From: Actinomadura sp. KC216
GTDB lineage: Bacteria > Actinomycetota > Actinomycetes > Streptosporangiales > Streptosporangiaceae
Assembly (NCBI RefSeq): GCF_004348535.1
Contig: NZ_SMJX01000071.1
Span: 1 to 32,192, forward strand
DNA: 32,192 nucleotides
Direction: 5' to 3'
Of the stretch, positions 15,151-23,065 are shown in pieces (positions within the stretch are counted from its first letter, which is position 1; every line of letters begins with the position of its first letter). A program made the position numbers and the translations under genes. The notes beneath the pieces were generated by a model that ran no database searches, was not told the origin of the DNA, and worked only from the letters and a program-made list of their open reading frames with translations.

Positions 15151-15317
15151 GCGCCGATGATGGCGAACGGCTCGCGGGGCCCGCACGCGAATTTCCGCGG
15201 CCCCCGGGGCCGGGCCTATCCGGTCATCGGCGGGACCCGTCCCGTCGCCGGAGCCTATCGTCGGGTCCTCCGGGGCGCACGGACCGGACGTGCGCGCAGA
15301 ACGAAGGAGTCCCCGTC

Positions 15318-15866
15318 ATGGCTCGTCCATCCGCCCGTCATCGTCGTCGCGTGGCCGCCGGGTTGGTGGCGGTCACCGCCGCCGCGGGCCTGGCCGGGTG
15401 CGGGAGCGACGGGAACGGCGCCGCGCCCGCGAGCCGACCGCCCTCGGCGAAGACACCGACCGCGCCGCCCTCGTCCCCCACGTCCCCCTCGTCGCCCGCG
15501 TCGCCGCGGGCGACGGACGGGACGAACGTGCGGGCCTGCAAGGACGGGACCTGTGAGGTGAAGGTGACGCGGCGGGTCACCATCCGGATGGACGAGGACA
15601 GGCTCGAGGTCAGCGCGATCAAGGTGACCTCGCTCAAGGGCGACGAGGTCTCCTTCGACGTCGTCCTCGCGGCCTCGGGCTCGTTCGACTTCAACTGCGA
15701 GGGCGACCCCCGCTGCCAGACCATGGTCGTCGGGCCCGCGTACGGGTCGCCGGGGAGCGCGAAGATCACCGCGCATCCCGGCGCGCGGCTCAAGGCCAAC
15801 GGGGTCGTCGTCACCGTGGTCGCCGCGTCCCGGGGAACGGCCGTCCTGCGCATGAGCCCCCGGTAG
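15318..15866 (+). CDS. Putative secreted lipoprotein
   Basis: A 182-residue protein with a bacterial lipoprotein signal: basic start (RHRRR), hydrophobic core and the lipobox L-A-G-C at 25-28. After the acylated cysteine comes a Ser/Pro/Thr-rich linker (about 35-65), then a beta-rich domain with four cysteines (two before residue 82, two in the D-F-N-C-x-G-D-P-R-C segment), perhaps two disulfides. The ATG has GAAGGAG upstream at good distance. TATCGT at 15256-15261 is a possible -10. No enzyme motif is seen; function unknown. It is anchored outside the cell membrane. Confidence 0.8.
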   Translation: MARPSARHRRRVAAGLVAVTAAAGLAGCGSDGNGAAPASRPPSAKTPTAPPSSPTSPSSPASPRATDGTNVRACKDGTCEVKVTRRVTIRMDEDRLEVSAIKVTSLKGDEVSFDVVLAASGSFDFNCEGDPRCQTMVVGPAYGSPGSAKITAHPGARLKANGVVVTVVAASRGTAVLRMSPR

Positions 15867-15937
15867 CCCGGGCGGCTCCGCCCGCGGGCGGGGCGGGCTC
15901 CGACTTTGGTCGATGCCGGTGCCCTGACCTGCGCGGC

Positions 15938-15943
15938 TAGCCT
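15938..15943 (+). promoter_or_regulatory. -10 box TAGCCT, leaderless start
   Basis: TAGCCT is placed 8 bases before the GTG of the histidine kinase gene, with no ribosome site between. It supports the GTG at 15951 rather than an upstream in-frame start. Confidence 0.45.
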
Positions 15944-15950
15944 TCAGCCC

Positions 15951-17120
15951 GTGAACGACAAGACCTTCGCCGCACGGCCCCCCGTCCCCTGCCTGCGGCG
16001 CACGCTGACCTCGGCCGCGGGCATGCTCGCCGCCATGGGCGTGCTGGTGGCGGCGACGATCTGGGCCCGCCACAGCGCGGACGGGCCCGGCGGGCGGCTC
16101 GCCCTGGACATCGCGGTCGGCGCCGCGGCGTGGCTGCTGTCCCCGGCGCTGCTGTGGCGCCCGGTCGCGGTCGCGGTGGCGCTGACCGCGCTGGCGGCGC
16201 TGTCACCGGCCGCGACGCCGCCGGCGACGATGGCGGCGCTGCGGCTCGCGCACCACCGCCCGTTCCCGGCCGCCGCCGCGCTCGCCGCGGCCGGCGTCGG
16301 CGCGCACGCCGTGCAGGGGCTGTGGCGGCCGGCCGCCGGGATCTCGTTCGGGTGGTGGCTGCTGCTGATCGCGCTCGGGTACGGCGCGCTGACCGGCTGG
16401 GGCGCGCTGGCGCGGGCGCGGCGGGCGCTGCTGGAGTCGCTGCGCGAGCGCGCCCGCCGCGCCGAGGCCGAGCAGGGCCGCCGGGTCGCCGAGGCGCGGA
16501 TGGCCGAGCGCGCCCGGATCGCGCGGGAGATGCACGACGTGCTCGCCCACCGGCTGTCGCTGCTGGCCACCTACGCGGGCGCGCTGGAGTACCGGCCGGA
16601 CGCGCCGCCGGAGAAGCTCGCGCACGCCGCCGGGGTGGTCCGCGCCGGGGTGCACCAGGCGCTGGACGAGCTCCGCGACGTGATCGTCCTGCTCCGCGAG
16701 GACGAGGCGGAGGAGGGCCGCCCGCAGCCCGTGCTGGGCGACGTGCCGCGCCTGGTGGAGGAGTCGCGCGACGCGGGCGGGACGGTGGAGCTGCGCGACG
16801 AGGTCGTCGATCCCGGCGCGCTGCCCGCCGCGTCCGGGCGGACCGCGTACCGGGTGGTGCAGGAGGCGCTGACCAACGCCCGCAAGCACGCGGCGGGCCG
16901 TCCCGTCCGCGTCGAGCTGCGGGGGCGGCCGGGGGCGCGGCTGGTCATCGAGGTCCGCAACCCGCTCCCGGAGGACCCGGGCGCGGCGCCCGCCGCGCCC
17001 GGCAGCGGGACGGGGCTGGTCGGCCTGACCGAGCGGGTGCGGCTCGCCGGGGGGCGCCTGGACCACCAGGCCGCCGCGGGCGAGTTCCGGCTGCGCGCCT
17101 GGCTACCATGGCCGGCGTGA
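15951..17120 (+). CDS. Two-component sensor histidine kinase (HisKA_3/NarL type)
   Basis: A 389-residue membrane kinase. The N-terminal 155 residues hold about four to five hydrophobic segments and no large extracellular loop, so it may sense the membrane itself. A basic coiled linker (155-190) leads to the dimerisation box ERARIAREMHDVLAHRLS with phospho-acceptor H195. The ATPase part has the N-box (EALTNARKHA) and G-box (GSGTGLVGLTERV). The kinase is paired with the response regulator that overlaps its 3' end. The signal is unknown. Confidence 0.9.
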   Translation: MNDKTFAARPPVPCLRRTLTSAAGMLAAMGVLVAATIWARHSADGPGGRLALDIAVGAAAWLLSPALLWRPVAVAVALTALAALSPAATPPATMAALRLAHHRPFPAAAALAAAGVGAHAVQGLWRPAAGISFGWWLLLIALGYGALTGWGALARARRALLESLRERARRAEAEQGRRVAEARMAERARIAREMHDVLAHRLSLLATYAGALEYRPDAPPEKLAHAAGVVRAGVHQALDELRDVIVLLREDEAEEGRPQPVLGDVPRLVEESRDAGGTVELRDEVVDPGALPAASGRTAYRVVQEALTNARKHAAGRPVRVELRGRPGARLVIEVRNPLPEDPGAAPAAPGSGTGLVGLTERVRLAGGRLDHQAAAGEFRLRAWLPWPA

Positions 17121-17770
17121 CCCGGCCGCTGCGCGTTCTGATCGTCGACGACGACGCGCTGGTCCGCGCCGGGCTGTCGATGATGCTGGACGGCGCCGCC
17201 GGCATCGCCGTGGCGGGCGAGGCGTCCGACGGCGACGAGGTGCCCGCGGCGGCCGACGCGCACGCGGCCGACGTCGTCCTGATGGACCTGCGGATGCCGC
17301 GCGTGGACGGCATCACCGCCACCCGCAGGCTCCGCGCCCGGCCGAACCCGCCCGAGGTCGTGGTGCTGACGACGTTCGACTCCGACGAGAACATCCTGCG
17401 GGCGCTGCGCGCCGGGGCCAGCGGGTTCCTGCTGAAGGACACCCCGCCGCAGGAGATCGTCCGCGCGGTCCGGCGGGTCGCGGCCGGGGACCCGATCCTG
17501 TCCCCGCGGATCACCCGCCGGCTCATGGACCGCGCGGTCACCGAGGCCGGCGCGCACCAGCGGGCCCGCGCGGCGCTGGACCGGCTCACCCCGCGCGAGA
17601 ACGACGTCGTCCTGGCCGTCGCGCGGGGACGCTCCAACGCCGAGATCGCCGCCGAGCTGTTCATGGGCGTCGCGACCGTCAAGGCGCACGTCTCCAGCGT
17701 CCTGACCAAGCTCGGCCTGGACAACCGCACCCAGATCGCCCTGCTGGCCCACGACGCCGGCCTCGCCTGA
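17108..17770 (+). CDS. LuxR/NarL-family response regulator
   Basis: A 220-residue regulator. The receiver domain has acidic residues D14-D16, phospho-acceptor D60 in VVLMDLRMP, the conserved Thr of VVVLTTFD and Lys of FLLKD. The C-terminal LuxR helix-turn-helix reads LTPRENDVVLAVARGRSN to the V-K-A-H-V-S-S-V-L recognition helix. It overlaps the kinase gene by 13 bases from the ATG; a GTG at 17117 would give the classical GTGA overlap and a 217-residue product. It is activated by the kinase just upstream; targets are unknown. Confidence 0.92.
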   Translation: MAGVTRPLRVLIVDDDALVRAGLSMMLDGAAGIAVAGEASDGDEVPAAADAHAADVVLMDLRMPRVDGITATRRLRARPNPPEVVVLTTFDSDENILRALRAGASGFLLKDTPPQEIVRAVRRVAAGDPILSPRITRRLMDRAVTEAGAHQRARAALDRLTPRENDVVLAVARGRSNAEIAAELFMGVATVKAHVSSVLTKLGLDNRTQIALLAHDAGLA

Positions 17771-17785
17771 CCGCGCCGCACCCTC

Positions 17786-17828
17786 GAAACACGATCGCCC
17801 CGGAAACACGATGCACCCTGGAAAGGGT
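17786..17828. repeat. Repeats upstream of the DGPF-ECF42 pair
   Basis: GAAACACGAT occurs at 17786-17795 and 17803-17812, 17 bases apart. A perfect palindrome, ACCCT-GGAA-AGGGT, follows at 17815-17828. They sit between the response regulator stop and the ECF42-type promoter and could bind a regulator of that promoter, for example the response regulator itself. Confidence 0.4.
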
Positions 17829-17837
17829 ATCCGCGGG

Positions 17838-17867
17838 TGTCGAAAGGAGCGCGGCGGCTTCGACGTC
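17838..17867 (+). promoter_or_regulatory. ECF42-type promoter of the DGPF gene
   Basis: TGTCGA (17838-17843) followed after 17 bases by CGACGTC (17861-17867), about 50 bases upstream of the DGPF start. As I recall, ECF42 sigma factors of Streptomyces recognise TGTCGA at -35 and a CGA/TC-type -10 before DGPF genes, so this fits autoregulation by the downstream sigma gene. Confidence 0.6.
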
Positions 17868-17917
17868 TCCGGTGAGAGGCGCCGCAAAGGGGGCGCCGGG
17901 ACGAGAGGGAAACGGCC

Positions 17918-18337
17918 ATGAGGTACATGATCATGCTGTACGCGTCGCAGCGGGACTACGACGAGATGGCGGGCAAGGTCCCCCCGGGCGAGGCGGTCTG
18001 GACGGCCGGCGACGTGGCCGCGATGGGCGCGTTCATGGAGAAGTTCAACCAGGAGCTGGTGGAGTCCGGCGAGTTCGTGGACGCCCAGGGGCTGGCCGCG
18101 CCCGTCCACACCCGCAGGTTCCACACCAGGGACGGCGTGCCCGTCGTCACCGACGGACCCTTCGCCGAGACCACCGAGGTCCTCGCCGGGTACACGATCA
18201 TCGAGTGCGACGGCTTCGACCGGGCGTCGGAGATCACCGCGCGGCTGAGCGAGTGCCCGGCGCCCGCCGGCGCGCAGGGCCGCGCCTACGCCGACCTGCG
18301 GCCGATCGTCGACAGCCGCGCCGACCTGGAGGGGTGA
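17918..18337 (+). CDS. DGPF (YCII-related) protein
   Basis: A 139-residue YCII-fold protein starting MRYMIMLYAS. It contains the eponymous D-G-P-F motif in VVTDGPFAETTE and the following GYTIIE strand. These proteins are the standing companions of ECF42 sigma factors; their enzymatic role is unproven. The ATG follows GAGAGGGA. Seven bases separate it from the sigma gene, so the two form an operon. The gene sits behind an ECF42-type promoter and is therefore a likely target of its own partner. Confidence 0.9.
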   Translation: MRYMIMLYASQRDYDEMAGKVPPGEAVWTAGDVAAMGAFMEKFNQELVESGEFVDAQGLAAPVHTRRFHTRDGVPVVTDGPFAETTEVLAGYTIIECDGFDRASEITARLSECPAPAGAQGRAYADLRPIVDSRADLEG

Positions 18338-18344
18338 CCGCGCC

Positions 18345-19616
18345 ATGACCGCCCACCGGCCCGGAACCGGCGCCCGCGCCGCGGCCGGGGCCGGGTTCGG
18401 GGACCTGCTGCGCCCGCTGGCGCCGCAGGTCCTCGGGGCGCTGGTGCGCCGGTACGGGCATTTCGACACGGCGGAGGACGCCGTGCAGGAGGCGCTGATC
18501 GCCGCGGCGGCGCAGTGGCCCGAGCGCGGCGTGCCCGACGACCCGCGCGCCTGGCTGATCACCGTCGCGTCGCGGCGGCTGACCGATCTGCTGCGGGCCG
18601 AGCAGGCGCGCCGCCGCCGCGAGGACGCCGCCGCGGCGTTCCGGCTGCCGCGGGAGTGGTTGTCGCCCGCCGCCGACAGCGCGCCGCGCGACGCCGACGA
18701 CACGCTGATCCTGCTGTTCATGTGCTGCCATCCGGTGCTGCCGCCGGATCTGCAGATCGCGCTGACGCTCCGGTCGGTCGGCGGGCTGAGCACCGGGGAG
18801 ATCGCCCGCGCGTTCTTCGTCCCGGAGAAGACCATGGGCCAGCGGATCAGCCGCGCCAAGCGCCGCATCCGCGACAGCCGCGTCCCGTTCCGGGCGCCCG
18901 CGCCCGCCGAGCGGGCGGACCGGGTCGCGGCCGTCCTGCACGTCCTCTATCTGATCTTCACCGAGGGGTATGCGAGCACCGGCCCGAGCCTGTACCGGCC
19001 GGACCTGTCGGCGGAGGCGATCCGGCTCGCGCGGATCGTGCACCGGCTGCTGCCCGGCGACGGCGAGGCGGCCGGGCTGCTGGCGCTGATGCTGCTCACC
19101 GACGCGCGCCGTCCCGCGCGGACGGCCCCGGACGGCTCCCTGGTCCCGCTCGCCGAGCAGGACCGGAGCCTGTGGCGGGCCGCCGACATCGCCGAGGGCC
19201 TGGCGCTGGTCGCCGCGACGCTGCCGCACGGCCCGGCCGGCCCCTACCAGGTGCAGGCGGCGATCGCGGCGCTGCACGACGAGGCCGCCTCGGCCGCCGA
19301 GACGGACTGGCCGCAGATCGCCGCGCTGTACGAGGTGCTGCTGCGCATCTCCGACAACCCGATGGCCGCGCTGAACCACGCGGTCGCGGTGGCGATGGCG
19401 CGCGGCCCCGCCGCCGGGCTCGCCCTGCTGGAGGGGCTGGACGCGGACCGGCGGATCGCGGGGCACCACCGCCTGCACGCGGTCCGCGCGCACCTGCTGG
19501 AGATGTCGGGCGACGCGGCGGGCGCGCGCGAGTCCTACCTGGCGGCGGCGGAACGCACGCACAGCGTCCCCGAGCAGCGCTACCTCAACGCGCGGGCGGC
19601 GCGCCTGGCCCCGTGA
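18345..19616 (+). CDS. ECF sigma factor, ECF42 group (SigJ-like, with C-terminal extension)
   Basis: A 423-residue sigma factor, long for the ECF class. Region 2 (about 18-90) includes the D-A-V-Q-E-A-L core and an R-A-W-L segment; region 4 (about 135-175) has the S-T-G-E-I-A-R-A-F helix-turn-helix. About 230 residues follow as the alpha-helical, TPR-like extension typical of ECF42, containing F-T-E-G-Y at its start. In that group the extension modulates activity and no anti-sigma factor is needed. None is adjacent here. The DGPF gene upstream is its usual partner. Confidence 0.92.
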   Translation: MTAHRPGTGARAAAGAGFGDLLRPLAPQVLGALVRRYGHFDTAEDAVQEALIAAAAQWPERGVPDDPRAWLITVASRRLTDLLRAEQARRRREDAAAAFRLPREWLSPAADSAPRDADDTLILLFMCCHPVLPPDLQIALTLRSVGGLSTGEIARAFFVPEKTMGQRISRAKRRIRDSRVPFRAPAPAERADRVAAVLHVLYLIFTEGYASTGPSLYRPDLSAEAIRLARIVHRLLPGDGEAAGLLALMLLTDARRPARTAPDGSLVPLAEQDRSLWRAADIAEGLALVAATLPHGPAGPYQVQAAIAALHDEAASAAETDWPQIAALYEVLLRISDNPMAALNHAVAVAMARGPAAGLALLEGLDADRRIAGHHRLHAVRAHLLEMSGDAAGARESYLAAAERTHSVPEQRYLNARAARLAP

Positions 19617-19651
19617 CCGACCGCGCGGGGGTCGCGGGTCCCCGGGCGTGA

Positions 19652-19861
19652 CACACCCACATCGCCGCCGGGCCGGACGGCGCGGTGTGGTTCACCGAGT
19701 GGGGCACCGCGCACGTCGCCCGCATCACCCCCGAGGGCCGCATCGACGAGCACGCGCTGCCGGCGCCCGGCTGCGAGCCGCACGGCATCGCGCTCGGCCC
19801 GGACGGCGCGCTGTGGGCGGCGCTGGAGACCGGCGCGCTCGCCCGCGTCACCGTCGGCTGA
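19652..19861 (+). pseudogene. Virginiamycin B lyase-like propeller, C-terminal remnant
   Basis: A frame closed by TGA at 19649-19651 just upstream and ending in TGA at 19859-19861 encodes two propeller-type repeats: A-G-P-D-G-A-V-W-F-T-E-W-G, then H-G-I-A-L-G-P-D-G-A-L-W-A. These are hallmarks of Vgb/streptogramin lyase and related beta-propellers, normally close to 300 residues. Only about 69 C-terminal residues remain, with no credible start or ribosome site. It is best read as the stump left by a deletion beside the ECF42 gene. Confidence 0.7.
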
Positions 19862-19898
19862 CCCGCACGGCCGGCCGCCCGGCCGGGGCGAAAACCGG

Positions 19899-19927
19899 TT
19901 GGCATGGCCGGTGGCGTTCGTTAGAAC
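19899..19927 (+). promoter_or_regulatory. Housekeeping-type promoter of the RNA repair operon, leaderless
   Basis: TTGGCA (19899-19904) and TAGAAC (19922-19927) are separated by exactly 17 bases. The ATG of the RNA ligase gene begins 8 bases after the -10, at the expected transcription start, so the message is leaderless. This is the best -35/-10 pair in the window. Confidence 0.65.
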
Positions 19928-19934
19928 GGTCGGC

Positions 19935-20706
<772 letters not shown>

Positions 20707-20723
<17 letters not shown>

Positions 20724-21831
20724 GCTGTGCCCCGCCCCGCCGCGCTGGGAGCTGGACTGGCCGCGGATCCGGGACGCCTTCGACTGGGTCCGCGACATGG
20801 CCGGCGTCCCGCAGGACGCGGTCTTCCACGGCGAGGGCGACGTGGAGACCCACACCCGGATGGCGTGCGAGGCGCTGGCCGCGCTGCCGCGGTGGCGGGC
20901 GCGCCCGCACGCCGAGCGGGTGCGGCTGTTCGCGGCCGTGCTGATGCACGACATCGCCAAGCCGCACTGCACCGCCATCGACGGCGACGGCCGGATCACC
21001 GCGCGCGGCCACTCGCGGCGCGGTGACCTGATGGTGCGGCGGATCCTGTGGGAGCTGGGCGCGCCGGTGGAGTGGCGCGAGCACGTCGCCGCGCTGATCC
21101 GCCACCACCAGGTGCCGTTCTGGGCGCTGGAGCGCCCCGACCTGCAGCAGATCGCCTTCCGGGTCAGCCTGCTGGCCCGCAACGACGATCTGGTGCTGCT
21201 GGCGTCGGCCGACATCCTCGGCCGCGTCTGTCCCGACACCGCCGAGCTGCTGGAGAACGTCGGGCTGTACGGGGAGTACTGCGCCGAGCAGGGGTGCCTG
21301 GACGGGCCGCGCGCGTTCCCGTCCGACCACGCCCGGTTCTGGTACTTCCGCAAGCCGGGCCGCGACCCCGGCTACGCCGCCTACGACGACACGCGCCTGA
21401 CCGCGACCGTCCTGTCGGGGCTGCCGGGCGTCGGCAAGGACCACTGGATCGCCGCGAACCGCCCGGACGTGTCGGTCGTCAGCCTCGACCGGCTCCGCGC
21501 GGAGATGGGGGTGCCGCCGTCCGGGGACCAGCGGCCGGTGGCGGCCGCCGCGCACGAACTGGCCCGCGAGCACCTGCGCGCTGGGCGGTCGTTCGTGTGG
21601 AACGCCACCAACGTGTCGCGGACGCAGCGCGAGGCGTGCACCGGCCTCATCGCCGGGTACCGGGGGCGGGTCGAGGTCGTCGCGCTGGAGGCGCCGCCGG
21701 GCGTGGTCCGCGACCGCAACCGGGGACGGGCCGCGCCGGTGCCCGACGCGGTGATCGACCGGCTCGTGCGCCGCTGGGAGACCCCGGACCCGACCGAGGC
21801 CCACCGTGTCCACTGGCTCACCACCACCTGA
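20707..21831 (+). CDS. HD phosphoesterase / polynucleotide kinase fusion (HD-Pnk)
   Basis: A 374-residue two-domain end-healing enzyme. The N-terminal HD domain (about 40-210) has H49, H81-D82 (in LMHDIAKPH), H102, H133-H134 and D169, the usual metal ligands, and should remove 2',3'-cyclic phosphate or 3'-phosphate from RNA ends. The C-terminal kinase (about 232-370) has the P-loop G-L-P-G-V-G-K244-D, then D261-R262 in SLDRLR and an N-A-T-N-V-S-R segment with lid arginines near 335-341, resembling T4 polynucleotide kinase. It would phosphorylate 5'-OH ends. This architecture is known from Runella HD-Pnk. Together with the upstream ligase it can fully repair cleaved RNA. Confidence 0.85.
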
Positions 21832-21914
21832 CCCCGCCCCTCGCAATCCCCAGGTGGCCCGAGGGTTGGCCATACCGGCGGCGGGGCGGTCACCCGTGGT
21901 CCGGGCGCGGCCAC

Positions 21915-21938
21915 GTTTAGGCGGCCAGCACGGGGAAC
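21915..21938 (+). promoter_or_regulatory. SigB/SigF-like stress promoter candidate
   Basis: GTTT (21915-21918), 14 bases, then GGGAAC (21933-21938), upstream of the holin-like gene. This is close to the actinobacterial general-stress pattern GNNT-N14-16-GGGTAC/T; the middle T is A here. It would suit a membrane-stress operon. No other promoter is evident in the 172-base gap. Confidence 0.4.
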
Positions 21939-21947
21939 GGCTTACCG

Positions 21948-21977
21948 CAGGCTTCTGAACGACAGGCTTCTAGACGA
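21948..21977. repeat. Adjacent 15-bp direct repeats upstream of the holin-like gene
   Basis: CAGGCTTCTGAACGA (21948-21962) is followed directly by CAGGCTTCTAGACGA (21963-21977), identical at 13 of 15 positions. They lie in the likely 5' leader of the membrane-stress operon and may be a regulator site or a recent duplication. Confidence 0.5.
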
Positions 21978-22003
21978 GCTACACGCGGAGGGGGCCGGAG
22001 GTC

Positions 22004-22510
22004 ATGAGCATCATGCGGCCGGCACAGGACGGCGAGACCGGGACCATGCGCGAGGACGGACCCGTCACCGCGGGCGCCCACCGGCACGACTACGGACACG
22101 CCCCCGGGTTCGACGGCCCGCGCCGCGAACCCGGAACCGGCGAACTGGTCAAGCAGGCCGCGCAGCAGGTGTCGGAGCTGATGCGCGCCGAGCTGCGGCT
22201 GGCGGTGGCGGAGCTGAAGGACAAGGGCCGCCACGCCGGGACCGGCGCCGGGATGTTCGGCGGCGCCGCGCTTGTCGCGCTGTACGGGGTGGCGGTGCTG
22301 CTCGCGGCGGTGGTCGCCGCGATCGCGGTGGCGCTGCCGGTGTGGGCGGCGGCGCTCATCGTCGGCGGGTTCCTCATGCTCGTCGCGGGCGTCCTGGCGA
22401 TGATGGGCCGCTCGCAGACCAGGAAGGCCACGCCGCCCAAGCCGGAGCAGGCCATGGACGGGGCCCGGCAGACCGTGGCGGAGCTGAAGGAGAGGGCGAC
22501 GCACCGATGA
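22004..22510 (+). CDS. Actinobacterial Holin-X-like membrane protein (phage holin family)
   Basis: A 168-residue protein with a disordered first 40 residues, an amphipathic helix (TGELVKQAAQQVSELMRAELRLAVAEL-like, 45-72), two membrane helices (about 84-107 and 111-132) and a basic C-terminal helix. This is the layout of the Phage_holin_3_6 family, found in chromosomes as a membrane protein rather than a true phage holin. The ATG is preceded by GGAGGGGG. Its last bases overlap the next start in an ATGA. Function unknown; it travels with the DUF3618 and YihY genes, suggesting a membrane-stability role. Confidence 0.85.
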   Translation: MSIMRPAQDGETGTMREDGPVTAGAHRHDYGHAPGFDGPRREPGTGELVKQAAQQVSELMRAELRLAVAELKDKGRHAGTGAGMFGGAALVALYGVAVLLAAVVAAIAVALPVWAAALIVGGFLMLVAGVLAMMGRSQTRKATPPKPEQAMDGARQTVAELKERATHR

Positions 22511-23049
22511 CGACGCAGGACAAGCACACCACGCACGGCGAACCCGCGGTTCGGGAAGAGACCCCCGCGCGCGGCAAGCACGCGGCGCACGGCAAGCACG
22601 GTGCCGCCGCCGGGACCGCGGAGCTGCGCCAGGAGGTCGACCGGGCGCGCCACGACCTCGGCGAGACGGTGGAGCGGCTCGCGGCCAAGGCCGATGTGAA
22701 GGCCATGGCCAGGGACAAGGTCGAGCAGGCGAAGGAGCGGTGGCGCGAGACCGCCGGGCGGGCCCGCGACGCCGGCGCCGCCGAGCAGGCCAAGCGCGGC
22801 GGGATCGTGGCCGCGTCGGCAGGTGCCGTCGCGGTGGCGGCGGTGCTGGTGGTGCGGCGGCGCCGCTCGTCCGGCACGCGGTGGCCTGCCAAGGGCCGGC
22901 CCGGCAAGGCACCGTTCGCCACCGGACGGTTCGCCAAGGCACGGTTCGCCAAGGGGCGGCGCGGCGGGCGCATGCCGGTTCAGGTCCGGTTCCCCTCCGG
23001 GAAGCGCCCCGCGGTCCGGATGCGGCGCCGCCGCCGTTCGTTCTTCTGA
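22507..23049 (+). CDS. DUF3618 protein with a basic C-terminal tail
   Basis: A 180-residue protein. The first 35 residues are His/Lys-rich and disordered. The DUF3618 core (about 38-70) is an amphipathic helix with E-L-R-Q-E-V-D and V-E-R-L-A-A-K-A-D-V-K-A; one membrane segment (about 96-114) follows. The rest is an unusual Arg/Lys-rich tail with repeated R-F-A-K motifs and a run of Arg before S-F-F. At DNA level the tail contains a 15-bp near-tandem GGTTCGCCAAGG repeat. It overlaps the holin-like gene (ATGA). Function unknown. Confidence 0.8.
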   Translation: MTTQDKHTTHGEPAVREETPARGKHAAHGKHGAAAGTAELRQEVDRARHDLGETVERLAAKADVKAMARDKVEQAKERWRETAGRARDAGAAEQAKRGGIVAASAGAVAVAAVLVVRRRRSSGTRWPAKGRPGKAPFATGRFAKARFAKGRRGGRMPVQVRFPSGKRPAVRMRRRRRSFF

Positions 23050-23065
23050 GCGGAGGGAGCTCGCC

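Noticed and set aside
15869..15884. GC hairpin after the lipoprotein gene
   Set aside because: The stem leaves a 2-base loop and no U-run follows; too weak to call a terminator.
16571..18868. Long minus-strand open frame opposite the two-component and DGPF genes
   Set aside because: High-GC antisense shadow with low-complexity composition; the plus-strand genes have clear motifs and starts.
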